From positions 1-52,856 of the forward strand of contig UQKU01000011.1 of assembly GCA_900541675.1 (NCBI GenBank): DNA of 52,856 nt, written 5' to 3'. The stretch is from an uncultured Collinsella sp. Its GTDB lineage: Bacteria > Actinomycetota > Coriobacteriia > Coriobacteriales > Coriobacteriaceae. The notes beneath the pieces are model-generated. The model was not told the DNA's origin, did no database searches, and saw nothing but the letters and a program-made list of their open reading frames with translations. Shown here piece by piece: positions 1 through 6,828 of the stretch. Every line of letters starts with the position of its first letter. Within the stretch, counting starts at the first letter, position 1. A program made the translations under genes and the position numbers.

Positions 1-216
1 ATCTTTAGCCGTGCCGCCGGGCGTGCCGTTTTCGAAGCGCCAGAGCAGCCATAGGTGAGAGAAGGAGTCCAGGCCCTCAATCGCTGCATTGGAGGTAAAT
101 TCCGGCTCAAAAACGATGCGTCCCTGCAGATGGGGCGCCAAAAAACTGTTGCGCGGAATGCCGAACTTCTGCGGCAGGTCGGTATGTATGCGTGCAATAG
201 GTTCCATGCCGGTCAT
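1..216 (-). CDS. trmO: tRNA (N6-threonylcarbamoyladenosine(37)-N6)-methyltransferase TrmO, N-terminal part
   Basis: The reverse strand is open from an ATG at 216 to the window edge (72 codons). It reads MEPIARIHTDLPQKFGIPR near its start and later FEPEF and GLDSFSHLWLLWRF. These match the opening beta-barrel of the TsaA/TrmO family, including the FSHLWL signature. Known role: SAM-dependent N6-methylation of t6A37 in threonine tRNAs. The C-terminal two thirds lie outside the window. ATG codons at 216, 207 and 261 are all in frame. None has a strong ribosome site; 216 or 207 best fits the family start. It is divergent from the XRE regulator at 348. Confidence 0.85.
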   Translation of the reverse strand, partial: MTGMEPIARIHTDLPQKFGIPRNSFLAPHLQGRIVFEPEFTSNAAIEGLDSFSHLWLLWRFENGTPGGTAKD

Positions 217-347
217 TGTACGGCACAGGCGCGCGGGGCGCAGGCTGCGATTCTCTCTCATCGTCATCTGCATGCAACCAACGGTTGCTTGGAAGGACAT
301 CGGCTGCCGCGTATGCTTAAGCCAACAAGCACCAGAAAGGAGCCGTC

Positions 348-1175
348 ATGGCCTTTGCAGAAAAACTCATCGCCGTCCGCCGCGCCAACAACCTTACCCA
401 AGAGCAGCTCGCCGCCAAGCTCTACGTCACGCGCCAAGCCGTGAGCCGTTGGGAGCGCGGCGAAGTCACCCCGGGCATCGACATGATGAAGCTCATTGCC
501 GCTGTTACCGGAGAGCCGCTGTCGCACCTGCTCGAAATGCCCGAGCACTATTGTCAGAGCTGCGGCATGGTGCTCATGCCCGACGACTGCGGCACCGATG
601 CCGCGGGCGCCACGACCGACCATTACTGCAAGTGGTGCTACGACCGCGGCAAGTACACCTACGACACCACAATGGAAGCAATGATCGAGGATTGTGCCCC
701 ACGCCTGGCACAAAACACCGGCATGTCGCTCGATGAAGCCGTCTCGCTCATGGGCGCCGTGCTGCCGCAACTGGAGCGCTGGCGCTCCGTGCAAGAAAAC
801 GAGGAGCGCTACGGTGCCGAGGCGCGAGCGCGCTATGGCGACGAGGCGATCGACGCCGCAAACGAAGCACTGCTGGATATGGATCCCGAGACATGGAACG
901 ACATGAAGGAACTTGAACGCGCTATTCTGGGCCAGCTCTCGATTGCCATGGGCGACGGCGATCCAAAGAGTAACGAAGCCCGCAAGCTTGTCGCAATGCA
1001 CCGCCGATGGATTGGCCTTAACTGGGGACACGAGCCCCAGGACGAAGCATACCTGGGCCTCGCCAATGGTTATCTTGCCGACCAGCGCTTTGTTGACTAC
1101 TACGACAAGCCCTGCGGCACCGGAGCCACGGCGTTTCTGGTACAGGCAATCGAGTCGTCGTTGACGCGTGCATAG
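348..1175 (+). CDS. XRE regulator with zinc ribbon and TipAS-like C-terminal domain
   Basis: A 275-aa regulator whose start is fixed by AAAGGAG 5 bases before the ATG. Residues about 5-60 form an XRE helix-turn-helix (LTQEQLAAKL, TRQAVSRWERG). Residues about 64-100 form a four-cysteine zinc ribbon (CQSCGM and CKWCYDRGKYTY). Residues about 150-270 resemble the TipAS ligand-binding domain of MerR-type TipAL proteins (EARKLVAMHRRWIGLNW, ADQRFVDYYD). TipAS normally binds thiopeptide or other amphipathic drugs, so this may be a drug- or metal-sensing switch; that is inference. The glutaredoxin gene follows 51 bp downstream on the same strand, so the two may be co-transcribed. Confidence 0.8.
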   Translation: MAFAEKLIAVRRANNLTQEQLAAKLYVTRQAVSRWERGEVTPGIDMMKLIAAVTGEPLSHLLEMPEHYCQSCGMVLMPDDCGTDAAGATTDHYCKWCYDRGKYTYDTTMEAMIEDCAPRLAQNTGMSLDEAVSLMGAVLPQLERWRSVQENEERYGAEARARYGDEAIDAANEALLDMDPETWNDMKELERAILGQLSIAMGDGDPKSNEARKLVAMHRRWIGLNWGHEPQDEAYLGLANGYLADQRFVDYYDKPCGTGATAFLVQAIESSLTRA

Positions 1176-1226
1176 ACCGCGGCGGCTTTGGGTATTTCAA
1201 TCGAAACCTCAACCGATTGGAGGCCC

Positions 1227-1472
1227 ATGGCTACTGATCACGAGCTCGCACTCTACGTTATGACCGGCTGCCCGTATTGCATAAAGGTCAAGCGTTTCCT
1301 GGCCGATAACGGCGTGACCATCCCCGAGCGCAACATCTCGACCGATACCGAAGCCGAGCAGGCACTCATCGCCATCGGCGGAAAACGCCAGGTTCCCTGC
1401 CTGTTTATTGACGGCGCACCGCTCTACGAGTCGGGCGACATCATCGCGTGGATACAGAAGAACCTGCTCTAG
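1227..1472 (+). CDS. glutaredoxin-family thiol reductase
   Basis: An 81-aa single-domain thioredoxin-fold protein. The dithiol active site is CPYC at residues 15-18. The cis-proline loop RQVPCLFIDG and the C-terminal GDIIAWI glutathione-site motif fit glutaredoxins. It presumably reduces protein or glutathione-type mixed disulfides in the cytoplasm. The ATG at 1227 is chosen because GGAGG sits just upstream; the same frame opens earlier at 1188 but without a good ribosome site. A 70-bp palindromic repeat lies 48 bp beyond its stop and could end its transcript. Confidence 0.88.
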   Translation: MATDHELALYVMTGCPYCIKVKRFLADNGVTIPERNISTDTEAEQALIAIGGKRQVPCLFIDGAPLYESGDIIAWIQKNLL

Positions 1473-1520
1473 TCCGCGCGCCGCGGTCGGCTCGCCCCGA
1501 CGTCCAAGCCCATACGACCC

Positions 1521-1590
1521 AAACATGTACGCCAGCATCCAAAGTCGACATTTTTCGACATCTTTGGATGCTGGCGTACAGCTTTTTGCA
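1521..1590. repeat. 70-bp palindromic repeat, copy A
   Basis: The arms 1526-1544 and 1562-1580 form a perfect 19-bp inverted repeat (TGTACGCCAGCATCCAAAG and its complement). A short GTCGA/TCGAC pair sits inside, and GCTTTTTGCA follows. Copy B at 3433-3502 is identical at 67 of 70 positions. It could act as a terminator for the glutaredoxin gene, or be a small mobile palindrome. Confidence 0.85.
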
Positions 1591-1801
1591 TGGGCCCGAC
1601 ACAGGTAGTCATTGGGCTTCAACGCACTCCATCGCTCTATTCCCGGCATCAGCCAAAAGGTGCTCTCGTCAAACCTAAAGGAAATGGATGCCGTGGGGCA
1701 TACCGCTCCACGGTTACCTTTTTGTGCCTTCTTTTTTAAAAACGATCCAGGCTGCACACTACTGTCAGACACACCCGAATCAATTGGACAGGAGGCCAGC
1801 C

Positions 1802-2587
1802 ATGAATCAAGCCGAGCGTCGTGTTTGGCTTATCAACGCATTGCTCGATGAGCGACCGGATGGACGCGACGTTGCCGTTCCTGCCGGAGCCGACGAGCAG
1901 CGTGATTTGCTCAGAGCCCTTATGAACGTGCGGCCGCCCGAAGCGCTTACGACAGAAACCCTCGACGTCCAGGACGCCTACCTGCATCAGCGAATTGTTG
2001 AGCGCGGCGGAGCGACCGATGCCGGCACACTCCCCTACCGCAATCACGTTGCCGTCTGGCGCGGTGACATCACGCTGCTTAAAGCCGACGCCATCGCCAA
2101 CGCCGCCAACAGCCAAATGCTCGGCTGCTTTGTGCCGGGGCACCACTGCATCGACAACGCCATCCACACATACGCCGGCATGCAGCTACGTCTGACGTGC
2201 GCCAACCTCATGTGTAAGCAGGGGCATGAGGAACCGACCGCACGCGTTAAGGTCACGCCAGCGTTTAACCTGCCGAGCAGCCACATCTTTCACACCGTCG
2301 GCCCCATCGTGCCCAGCCATAAGCCCGGCCCGCGCGAAGAATTGCTACTACGCCGTTGCTACACCAGCCGTCTGGACGAAGCGACACGCCAAGGGCTCGA
2401 CACGCTTGCATTCTGCTGCATCTCGACGGGCGTCTTTGGCTATCCCCAGCAAGCCGCCGCGCGCGTTGCCGTCGATACCGTTCGCCATCATCTAGACCAT
2501 AACGACTCCAACCTTAAGGTGATCTTCAATGTATTTCTCGCGTCTGACGAATCAATCTACCGTGAGCTTCTCCAAACAGATCGCTAA
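1802..2587 (+). CDS. zinc-type macrodomain ADP-ribosyl hydrolase, SirTM-linked
   Basis: A 261-aa protein with the macrodomain ADP-ribose-binding signatures IANAANS (residues about 98-104) and STGVFGYP (about 215). Between them is CFVPGHHCIDNAIH (109-122), whose Cys and His residues match the zinc-binding insertion of macrodomains encoded beside SirTM sirtuins. Such enzymes remove ADP-ribose placed on proteins by the sirtuin. Residues 1-75 form the helical N-terminal extension usual in this subgroup. The start follows AGGAGG. The next gene begins 59 bases before this one ends, in another frame, so the two are translationally linked. Confidence 0.88.
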   Translation: MNQAERRVWLINALLDERPDGRDVAVPAGADEQRDLLRALMNVRPPEALTTETLDVQDAYLHQRIVERGGATDAGTLPYRNHVAVWRGDITLLKADAIANAANSQMLGCFVPGHHCIDNAIHTYAGMQLRLTCANLMCKQGHEEPTARVKVTPAFNLPSSHIFHTVGPIVPSHKPGPREELLLRRCYTSRLDEATRQGLDTLAFCCISTGVFGYPQQAAARVAVDTVRHHLDHNDSNLKVIFNVFLASDESIYRELLQTDR

Positions 2588-3413
2588 GCTCCAAGCCGCA
2601 CTCGCTGCATCCGACGCCGTGATAATCGGTGCCGGCGCGGGTCTTTCCACCGCGGCTGGCTACACCTATTCGGGCGAACGCTTCGAGAAGCTCTTTGGCG
2701 ACTTCGCTGCACGCTACGGCTTTGCTGACATGTACTCCGGCGGCTTCTACCCCTACGACTCGCTCGAGGAATACTGGGCATTTTGGAGCCGCTATATTGA
2801 GTGCAACCGATATGACCCCATACCCAAACCGGTCTATGAGCAGCTCCTGGACCTACTGCGCGACCGCGATTACTTTGTGCTGACCACAAACGTAGACCAT
2901 TGCTTCCAGCGCGCCGGCTTTGATAAGCAGCGGCTCTTTTACACGCAGGGCGACTATGGTTTATTCCAGTGCAGTAAGCCCTGCTGTCAGGAAACTTGGG
3001 ACAACGAAGGACTTGTACATTGCATGGTCGGCGCCCAACAGGACCTGCGCATTCCGTCTGCACTTGTGCCCCGTTGTCCCCACTGTGGTTCCCCGCTTAC
3101 GATGAACCTGCGCGCCGACGATACGTTTGTGCAGGATAGGGGCTGGTATGCTGCGGCCGATCGCTACCAGGATTTCCTGCGCCGCCACAGCAATATGCGC
3201 ATTCTGTTCTTTGAGCTTGGCGTAGGCGGCAATACGCCCGTCATCATCAAGTACCCGTTTTGGCAGATGACCGCCAAAAACGAGCGCGCCACGTACGCAT
3301 GTATCAATTTTGCCGAGGCAGTCGCTCCGGCAGAAATCGCCGATCGGAGCATCCTGATCGACGCCGACGCGGAACGTGTATTGGACGCACTTGCCGTCCA
3401 AGTCGTCGGATAA
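2529..3413 (+). CDS. class M sirtuin (SirTM), protein ADP-ribosyltransferase
   Basis: A 294-aa sirtuin. The NAD-binding Rossmann motif GAGAGLSTAAG is at residues 34-44 and TTNVDH at 119-124. Zinc-ligand cysteines are seen at C148, C152/C153 and CPHC 183-186. Instead of the canonical deacetylase active-site sequence it has the SirTM pattern. Known SirTM enzymes transfer ADP-ribose to a lipoylated GcvH-like protein, reversed by the macrodomain partner. Neither a GcvH-L nor an LplA gene is seen next door. ATG 2529 is preferred because AAGG lies 9 bases upstream; GTG 2562 is an alternative. A palindromic repeat follows its stop. Confidence 0.87.
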   Translation: MYFSRLTNQSTVSFSKQIAKLQAALAASDAVIIGAGAGLSTAAGYTYSGERFEKLFGDFAARYGFADMYSGGFYPYDSLEEYWAFWSRYIECNRYDPIPKPVYEQLLDLLRDRDYFVLTTNVDHCFQRAGFDKQRLFYTQGDYGLFQCSKPCCQETWDNEGLVHCMVGAQQDLRIPSALVPRCPHCGSPLTMNLRADDTFVQDRGWYAAADRYQDFLRRHSNMRILFFELGVGGNTPVIIKYPFWQMTAKNERATYACINFAEAVAPAEIADRSILIDADAERVLDALAVQVVG

Positions 3414-3432
3414 CGAGGGCGATACCGCCTTC

Positions 3433-3502
3433 AAACATGTACGTCAGCATCCAAAGTCGACATTTTCCGACATCTTTGGATGCTGACGTACAGCTTTTTG
3501 CA
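3433..3502. repeat. 70-bp palindromic repeat, copy B
   Basis: Arms 3438-3456 and 3474-3492 pair perfectly over 19 bp. Compared with copy A, one arm changes GCC to GTC and the other GGC to GAC, so pairing is preserved by compensating changes; the third difference is in the loop. It lies 20 bp after the SirTM stop, and a run of five T follows, as in a terminator. Confidence 0.85.
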
Positions 3503-3537
3503 ACATAGTCGTTTAAGAACGTCCCCAACGCCCACAT

Positions 3538-4497
3538 TTAGCCGCAAAAGCGGGCAGCGGGCGCAAGCGGCTGCTCGCGAAAGACGCGCTCGACAGCAGC
3601 GCGGTATTCATCGACCTTTTTGGTCTTGCGAACGAGCTTGTGAACGGTCGCGGGATCGGCGAAGGCGCATTTGGCGTAGAACCACCACTCTTTCATGCGA
3701 AAGACCGCGTTGCCCCCAATCTCGTCCGCATAAGCCGCAAACAGCATGTCGTGGAAGCGTTGCAGCTCAGCGGCGGTGGCGGCAGGGCCGCCCTTAACCA
3801 TGCGAGCCAGCGCGGGATTCGCAAGCAAGCCGCGCCCCAACATTACGTGGCGTGTTCCGGGATAGGCTTCCACCAGCGCATCCATGTCCTCAAGATCAAA
3901 AATATCGCCGTTGTATGCCACAGGAAACGGTGCCCGCTCCAGCGTCTCGCCGTAAAACTCTTTGCGCGGCGAGCCCGTATAACGGTCCTTTTGCACGCGC
4001 GGGTGCACAATCAGCTCTGCTAACGGCATGCGACAGTAGAGGTCGAGCACGCGCTTGTACTCGTCGTCGCTTTCCAACCCCAACCTGGTCTTGACCGACA
4101 CCGGCAAGGGCGAGCGGTCGCACACGTCGCTCAAGAACACCTCGAGCCCATCCAGGTTGCGCAGAAAGCCCGAACCCTTGCCTTTGGCAACAACCGTACC
4201 CGAGGGGCAGCCAAGGTTGAGATTGACCTCGCGGTACCCCATCTCGGCGAGCACCTGCGCCGCCCACACAAACTCGTCCGCATTCTTGGACATCAGCTGA
4301 GGTACTACGTTAAGCCCCTGGTTATTGGCAGGATCGACCTCTTTAAACGCCTTGCCACCAAAGCGGTTGCCCACCCGCGGCGGCGGCAAAAACGGCGTGT
4401 AATAACAATCGAGCGCGCCAAAGCACTCCGCATGCACGCGACGGAACACATGCCCGGTAATCCCCTCCATGGGGGCCAGCGATAAATTCATCAACAT
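3538..4497 (-). CDS. dus: tRNA-dihydrouridine synthase
   Basis: A 319-aa FMN-dependent TIM-barrel enzyme of the Dus family, which reduces uridines in the tRNA D-loop using NADPH. Visible motifs are LAPMEGIT at the N-terminus (flavin site), NLNLGCPSG with the catalytic cysteine (about residue 98), SVKTRLG, the HPR segment that places a phosphate-binding His, and YNGDI and MLGRGLLANPAL near the flavin phosphate. Length is normal. It is convergent with the SirTM gene. ATG codons at 4497 and 4491 are both possible starts, with GAGAGTGG just upstream. Which Dus subclass it belongs to cannot be read safely from sequence alone. Confidence 0.9.
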   Translation of the reverse strand: MLMNLSLAPMEGITGHVFRRVHAECFGALDCYYTPFLPPPRVGNRFGGKAFKEVDPANNQGLNVVPQLMSKNADEFVWAAQVLAEMGYREVNLNLGCPSGTVVAKGKGSGFLRNLDGLEVFLSDVCDRSPLPVSVKTRLGLESDDEYKRVLDLYCRMPLAELIVHPRVQKDRYTGSPRKEFYGETLERAPFPVAYNGDIFDLEDMDALVEAYPGTRHVMLGRGLLANPALARMVKGGPAATAAELQRFHDMLFAAYADEIGGNAVFRMKEWWFYAKCAFADPATVHKLVRKTKKVDEYRAAVERVFREQPLAPAARFCG

Positions 4498-4511
4498 CCA
4501 CTCTCAAATCA

Positions 4512-4542
4512 ATGTGACAAAGGGACAGTCCCTTTGTCACAT
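4512..4542. repeat. TGTGACAAAGGG-type hairpin repeat (copy 1)
   Basis: A perfect 15-bp inverted repeat around a single A: ATGTGACAAAGGGAC and its complement. It is the first of six related hairpins in the window. It lies just upstream of dus, so it is not that gene's terminator. Confidence 0.85.
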
Positions 4543-4626
4543 CCCATTCAAGCGGTTCAGGAACTCTTCGCAGGCGCGAGAACGCAGACGATATTTTTTC
4601 CACACCAGATACGATGCAATGGTGAA

Positions 4627-4653
4627 GGGGCAAAAGGGCAGTCCCTTTGCCCC
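4627..4653. repeat. hairpin repeat, GGGGCAAAAGGG variant (copy 2)
   Basis: GGGGCAAAAGGG pairs with CCCTTTGCCCC around CAGT, with one bulged A. The core AAAGGGcAGTCCCTTT matches the TGTGACAAAGGG family, but both outer arms have changed together from TGTGAC/GTCACA to GGGGC/GCCCC. Confidence 0.7.
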
Positions 4654-4707
4654 AAGTGCCGGCTACCGGACGCAAGCTAGTTGCCGTTCGCGAACGCCGC
4701 CCATATT

Positions 4708-4893
4708 TCGAGGTCTAATACTTTTCCCGAGAAGTGAACGGCTGTATTTGGACTCCCGAAGCATTGACATTTTTAGGCGTCAAAACCGCAGGATTTGACT
4801 GGCAAAACCGCAGGAAATTGTACGCCAAAAGTGTCGATGCTTCGGGAGTCCGTTTTCACTCGTTCACTTCTCGGGAAAAGTATTAGACCTCGA
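4708..4893. repeat. 186-bp imperfect palindrome (MITE-like)
   Basis: The outer arms 4708-4740 and 4861-4893 are perfect 33-bp inverted repeats (left arm starts TCGAGGTCTAATACTTTTCC). After unequal spacers, inner arms of about 30 bp starting GGACTCCCGAAGCAT pair again. The centre holds two direct copies of CAAAACCGCAGGA. There is no ORF inside. The structure suggests a non-autonomous mobile palindrome or a very long structured RNA. Confidence 0.8.
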
Positions 4894-4907
4894 TTCCGCA
4901 GTCCCCG

Positions 4908-4938
4908 ATGTGACAAAGGAACAGTCCATTTGTCACAT
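4908..4938. repeat. TGTGACAAAGG-type hairpin repeat (copy 3)
   Basis: A 31-bp member of the same family with two unpaired positions (AAAGGAACAGTCCATTT core). It is followed by a run of ten C at 4949-4958. Confidence 0.75.
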
Positions 4939-5030
4939 TCAGAATTGACCCCCCCCCCGCAATAGCTCGTCGATGGCGGGATTCTCTATACTGAGTCACA
5001 TATGACGGTATCGCACCAAAGGAGAACACC

Positions 5031-5558
5031 GTGACCACGTCGCAGATATCCCTGCTCGCGCTCATCTTGGTTGGGGGCATCGGCATCCTGCTTATCGGAG
5101 TGAGCGCGCTCATGAAGGCCGCCGCCCGCAAGAAAGCCAAGGCCTGTACCGCCGTGACCATGGGGACGGTCATCGACCATCGCTTTATGGGTGAAGGCAG
5201 AATGAATCCCGTTTTGGAATACACCGTCGACGGCACGCAATACCGCGCGAAAAAACAATTCCGTGGCATAAAGACCAAAAGCTTGTCGGGACTCCCCATC
5301 CGCACGCAAGCCACCGCCTACGAAGACGCCAAGGGCTGGCTGCACGTGCAGACAGGCCCCATCGCCCGCCTAGGCACCCTCGCGGAGCAGCTTTGGCCCC
5401 TCGGTAGCCAAATGACCGTGTACTACAACCCCAGCAACCCAGACAAAAGCTATGTCGAACGCCCCATCGTGGGCAACTTTGCCACACTGATGTTTAACAT
5501 CGCAGGCTTCTTGCTCATCGCGATGAGCATCTTGCTCTATGTTCTTATCCAGCGCTAG
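5031..5558 (+). CDS. DUF3592-type membrane protein
   Basis: A 175-aa protein with one membrane helix at each end (about residues 7-30 and 148-172) and a soluble middle. The middle has the DUF3592 pattern: a conserved variable-to-beta stretch (VLEYTVDGTQYRAKK) and the V-YYNPSNPDKSYVE motif typical of the family. Function is unknown in the family. It starts at GTG 5031 after AAAGGAG. The next gene begins 64 bp downstream on the same strand, so the two are probably co-transcribed. Confidence 0.75.
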   Translation: MTTSQISLLALILVGGIGILLIGVSALMKAAARKKAKACTAVTMGTVIDHRFMGEGRMNPVLEYTVDGTQYRAKKQFRGIKTKSLSGLPIRTQATAYEDAKGWLHVQTGPIARLGTLAEQLWPLGSQMTVYYNPSNPDKSYVERPIVGNFATLMFNIAGFLLIAMSILLYVLIQR

Positions 5559-5621
5559 CTCAAACTGATGCGCCCCGCGCCCCATGCGCCGCAACGACCG
5601 TTACGACACCAAGGATCAGCC

Positions 5622-6755
5622 ATGGCAACACTTTCCGAACAAGAACGCAAGCGTATCCAGCGATACTGCATCTATCCCAAGATTGCCGGCACAGCGCTTG
5701 CCATGGCGTTTGTGCTGCCTTTTTTGATCATTCCCTTCGAAATGATTGACGATATCGTCTTCCATCATGAAAGCTTCCAGGAGACGGGCATGATGACCGC
5801 CTTGGCGCTCACCGCCGTCGAGCTCGCCATCTTCTGCTACTGCGCGCTCGCGCCGCGCTTTGGCATGCGCGGCAAGCAGTGGAAAGAAATGCAGCACCGA
5901 CTCGTCGTCGAGCAGGCTGAGAAAGACCGCTCGGCACAAATCGCGGGCGTTATTGGCACGCAGGCCGCCGCGCGCCTGCTCAAGAACAGCGACAACGAGA
6001 CCGCACGCAACCTGGGCGGCGCGGCAGAAGTCGCCGCTGCCGTAGGCGCCGTCGCCACCGCAGCAGACGTGCTTACCGAGAGTTTCGCCAACGCAAAGGC
6101 CATGGCAGAGGCCTGTGGCGTGCCTATCCCCCGTGCAAAAAAGTGGATCATCGCACTTGTGGTGCTGCCCCTCGCAATCGTGTGCGGTGCCTATATCCCG
6201 CAGCTGGCGCAGGGAAACATCGAGATGCAAGAGAACGCCGCGGCCGCGGCCGAGCAGATCGCCATCGCCCGCAAGGCGCTAGAGCCCGCATGCGAGTACG
6301 TGTCCGCCGATGACCCCTTCGAGCGATATCAAGATTACGGCTATCACGTCCGCGGCTATCTGCACGAAGGCGACTCCGATACCCAGAAGACCTATACGTA
6401 CCTGGATTTCGATAACAAGGGAACGCTCAAGGAAGTGAGCTACATAGCAGAGATCGACCCCGACGCGAGCCTTGAGGACAACCTCGCCCGCATCGAGCTC
6501 GACTTGGACGAGCTTTCCTCTGTTGTCCAAACCGTAGATGTCAAGACCATGAGTCCCGAGCTCCTAGCACCGCAAAAGCTCCCCGAAGAGTTTAGGCAGA
6601 CTTTTTTGAACGGTTCGCTCTACGAGAGAATCTCTATCAGGACGAGTGACGACCCCGTCAAAACGTATTACTCGTTTGACACGGAGCCCGAGGACGAGTT
6701 TGACGAGTACACCCATCCAAGTATCCGCATCACGCTGATGGGCAAAACAAACTAA
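5622..6755 (+). CDS. hypothetical three-helix membrane protein
   Basis: A 377-aa protein with hydrophobic segments near residues 20-45, 60-80 and 170-190, then an acidic soluble C-terminal half of about 185 residues. Between the second and third helix is an Ala-rich helical stretch with many charged residues. I do not recognise the family. ATG 5622 is chosen because AAGGA lies 8 bases upstream; the frame also opens 54 bases earlier at 5568. It follows the DUF3592 gene and ends in a strong terminator. Confidence 0.7.
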   Translation: MATLSEQERKRIQRYCIYPKIAGTALAMAFVLPFLIIPFEMIDDIVFHHESFQETGMMTALALTAVELAIFCYCALAPRFGMRGKQWKEMQHRLVVEQAEKDRSAQIAGVIGTQAAARLLKNSDNETARNLGGAAEVAAAVGAVATAADVLTESFANAKAMAEACGVPIPRAKKWIIALVVLPLAIVCGAYIPQLAQGNIEMQENAAAAAEQIAIARKALEPACEYVSADDPFERYQDYGYHVRGYLHEGDSDTQKTYTYLDFDNKGTLKEVSYIAEIDPDASLEDNLARIELDLDELSSVVQTVDVKTMSPELLAPQKLPEEFRQTFLNGSLYERISIRTSDDPVKTYYSFDTEPEDEFDEYTHPSIRITLMGKTN

Positions 6756-6792
6756 AAGGCGCGGGAAGGGCCACCCCCTTCCCGCGCCTTTT
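6755..6792 (+). terminator. intrinsic terminator
   Basis: GGCGCGGGAAGGG (6758-6770) pairs perfectly with CCCTTCCCGCGCC (6776-6788) around a 5-base loop and runs into TTTT. It begins at the stop codon of the upstream gene. Because the flanking genes converge, and A residues precede the left arm, it may work in both directions. Confidence 0.9.
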
Positions 6793-6797
6793 CATCC

Positions 6798-6828
6798 ATG
6801 TGACAAAGGGACAGTCCCTTTGTCACAT
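6798..6828. repeat. TGTGACAAAGGG-type hairpin repeat (copy 4)
   Basis: A perfect 15-bp inverted repeat with the same sequence as copy 1, ending on the first base of the ABC transporter stop codon. It sits directly after an intrinsic terminator between convergent genes. Confidence 0.85.

Noticed and set aside
1521..3502. The 70-bp pair considered as transposon terminal inverted repeats
   Set aside because: The copies are in direct orientation and each is itself a palindrome; no transposase lies between and no target duplication is visible.
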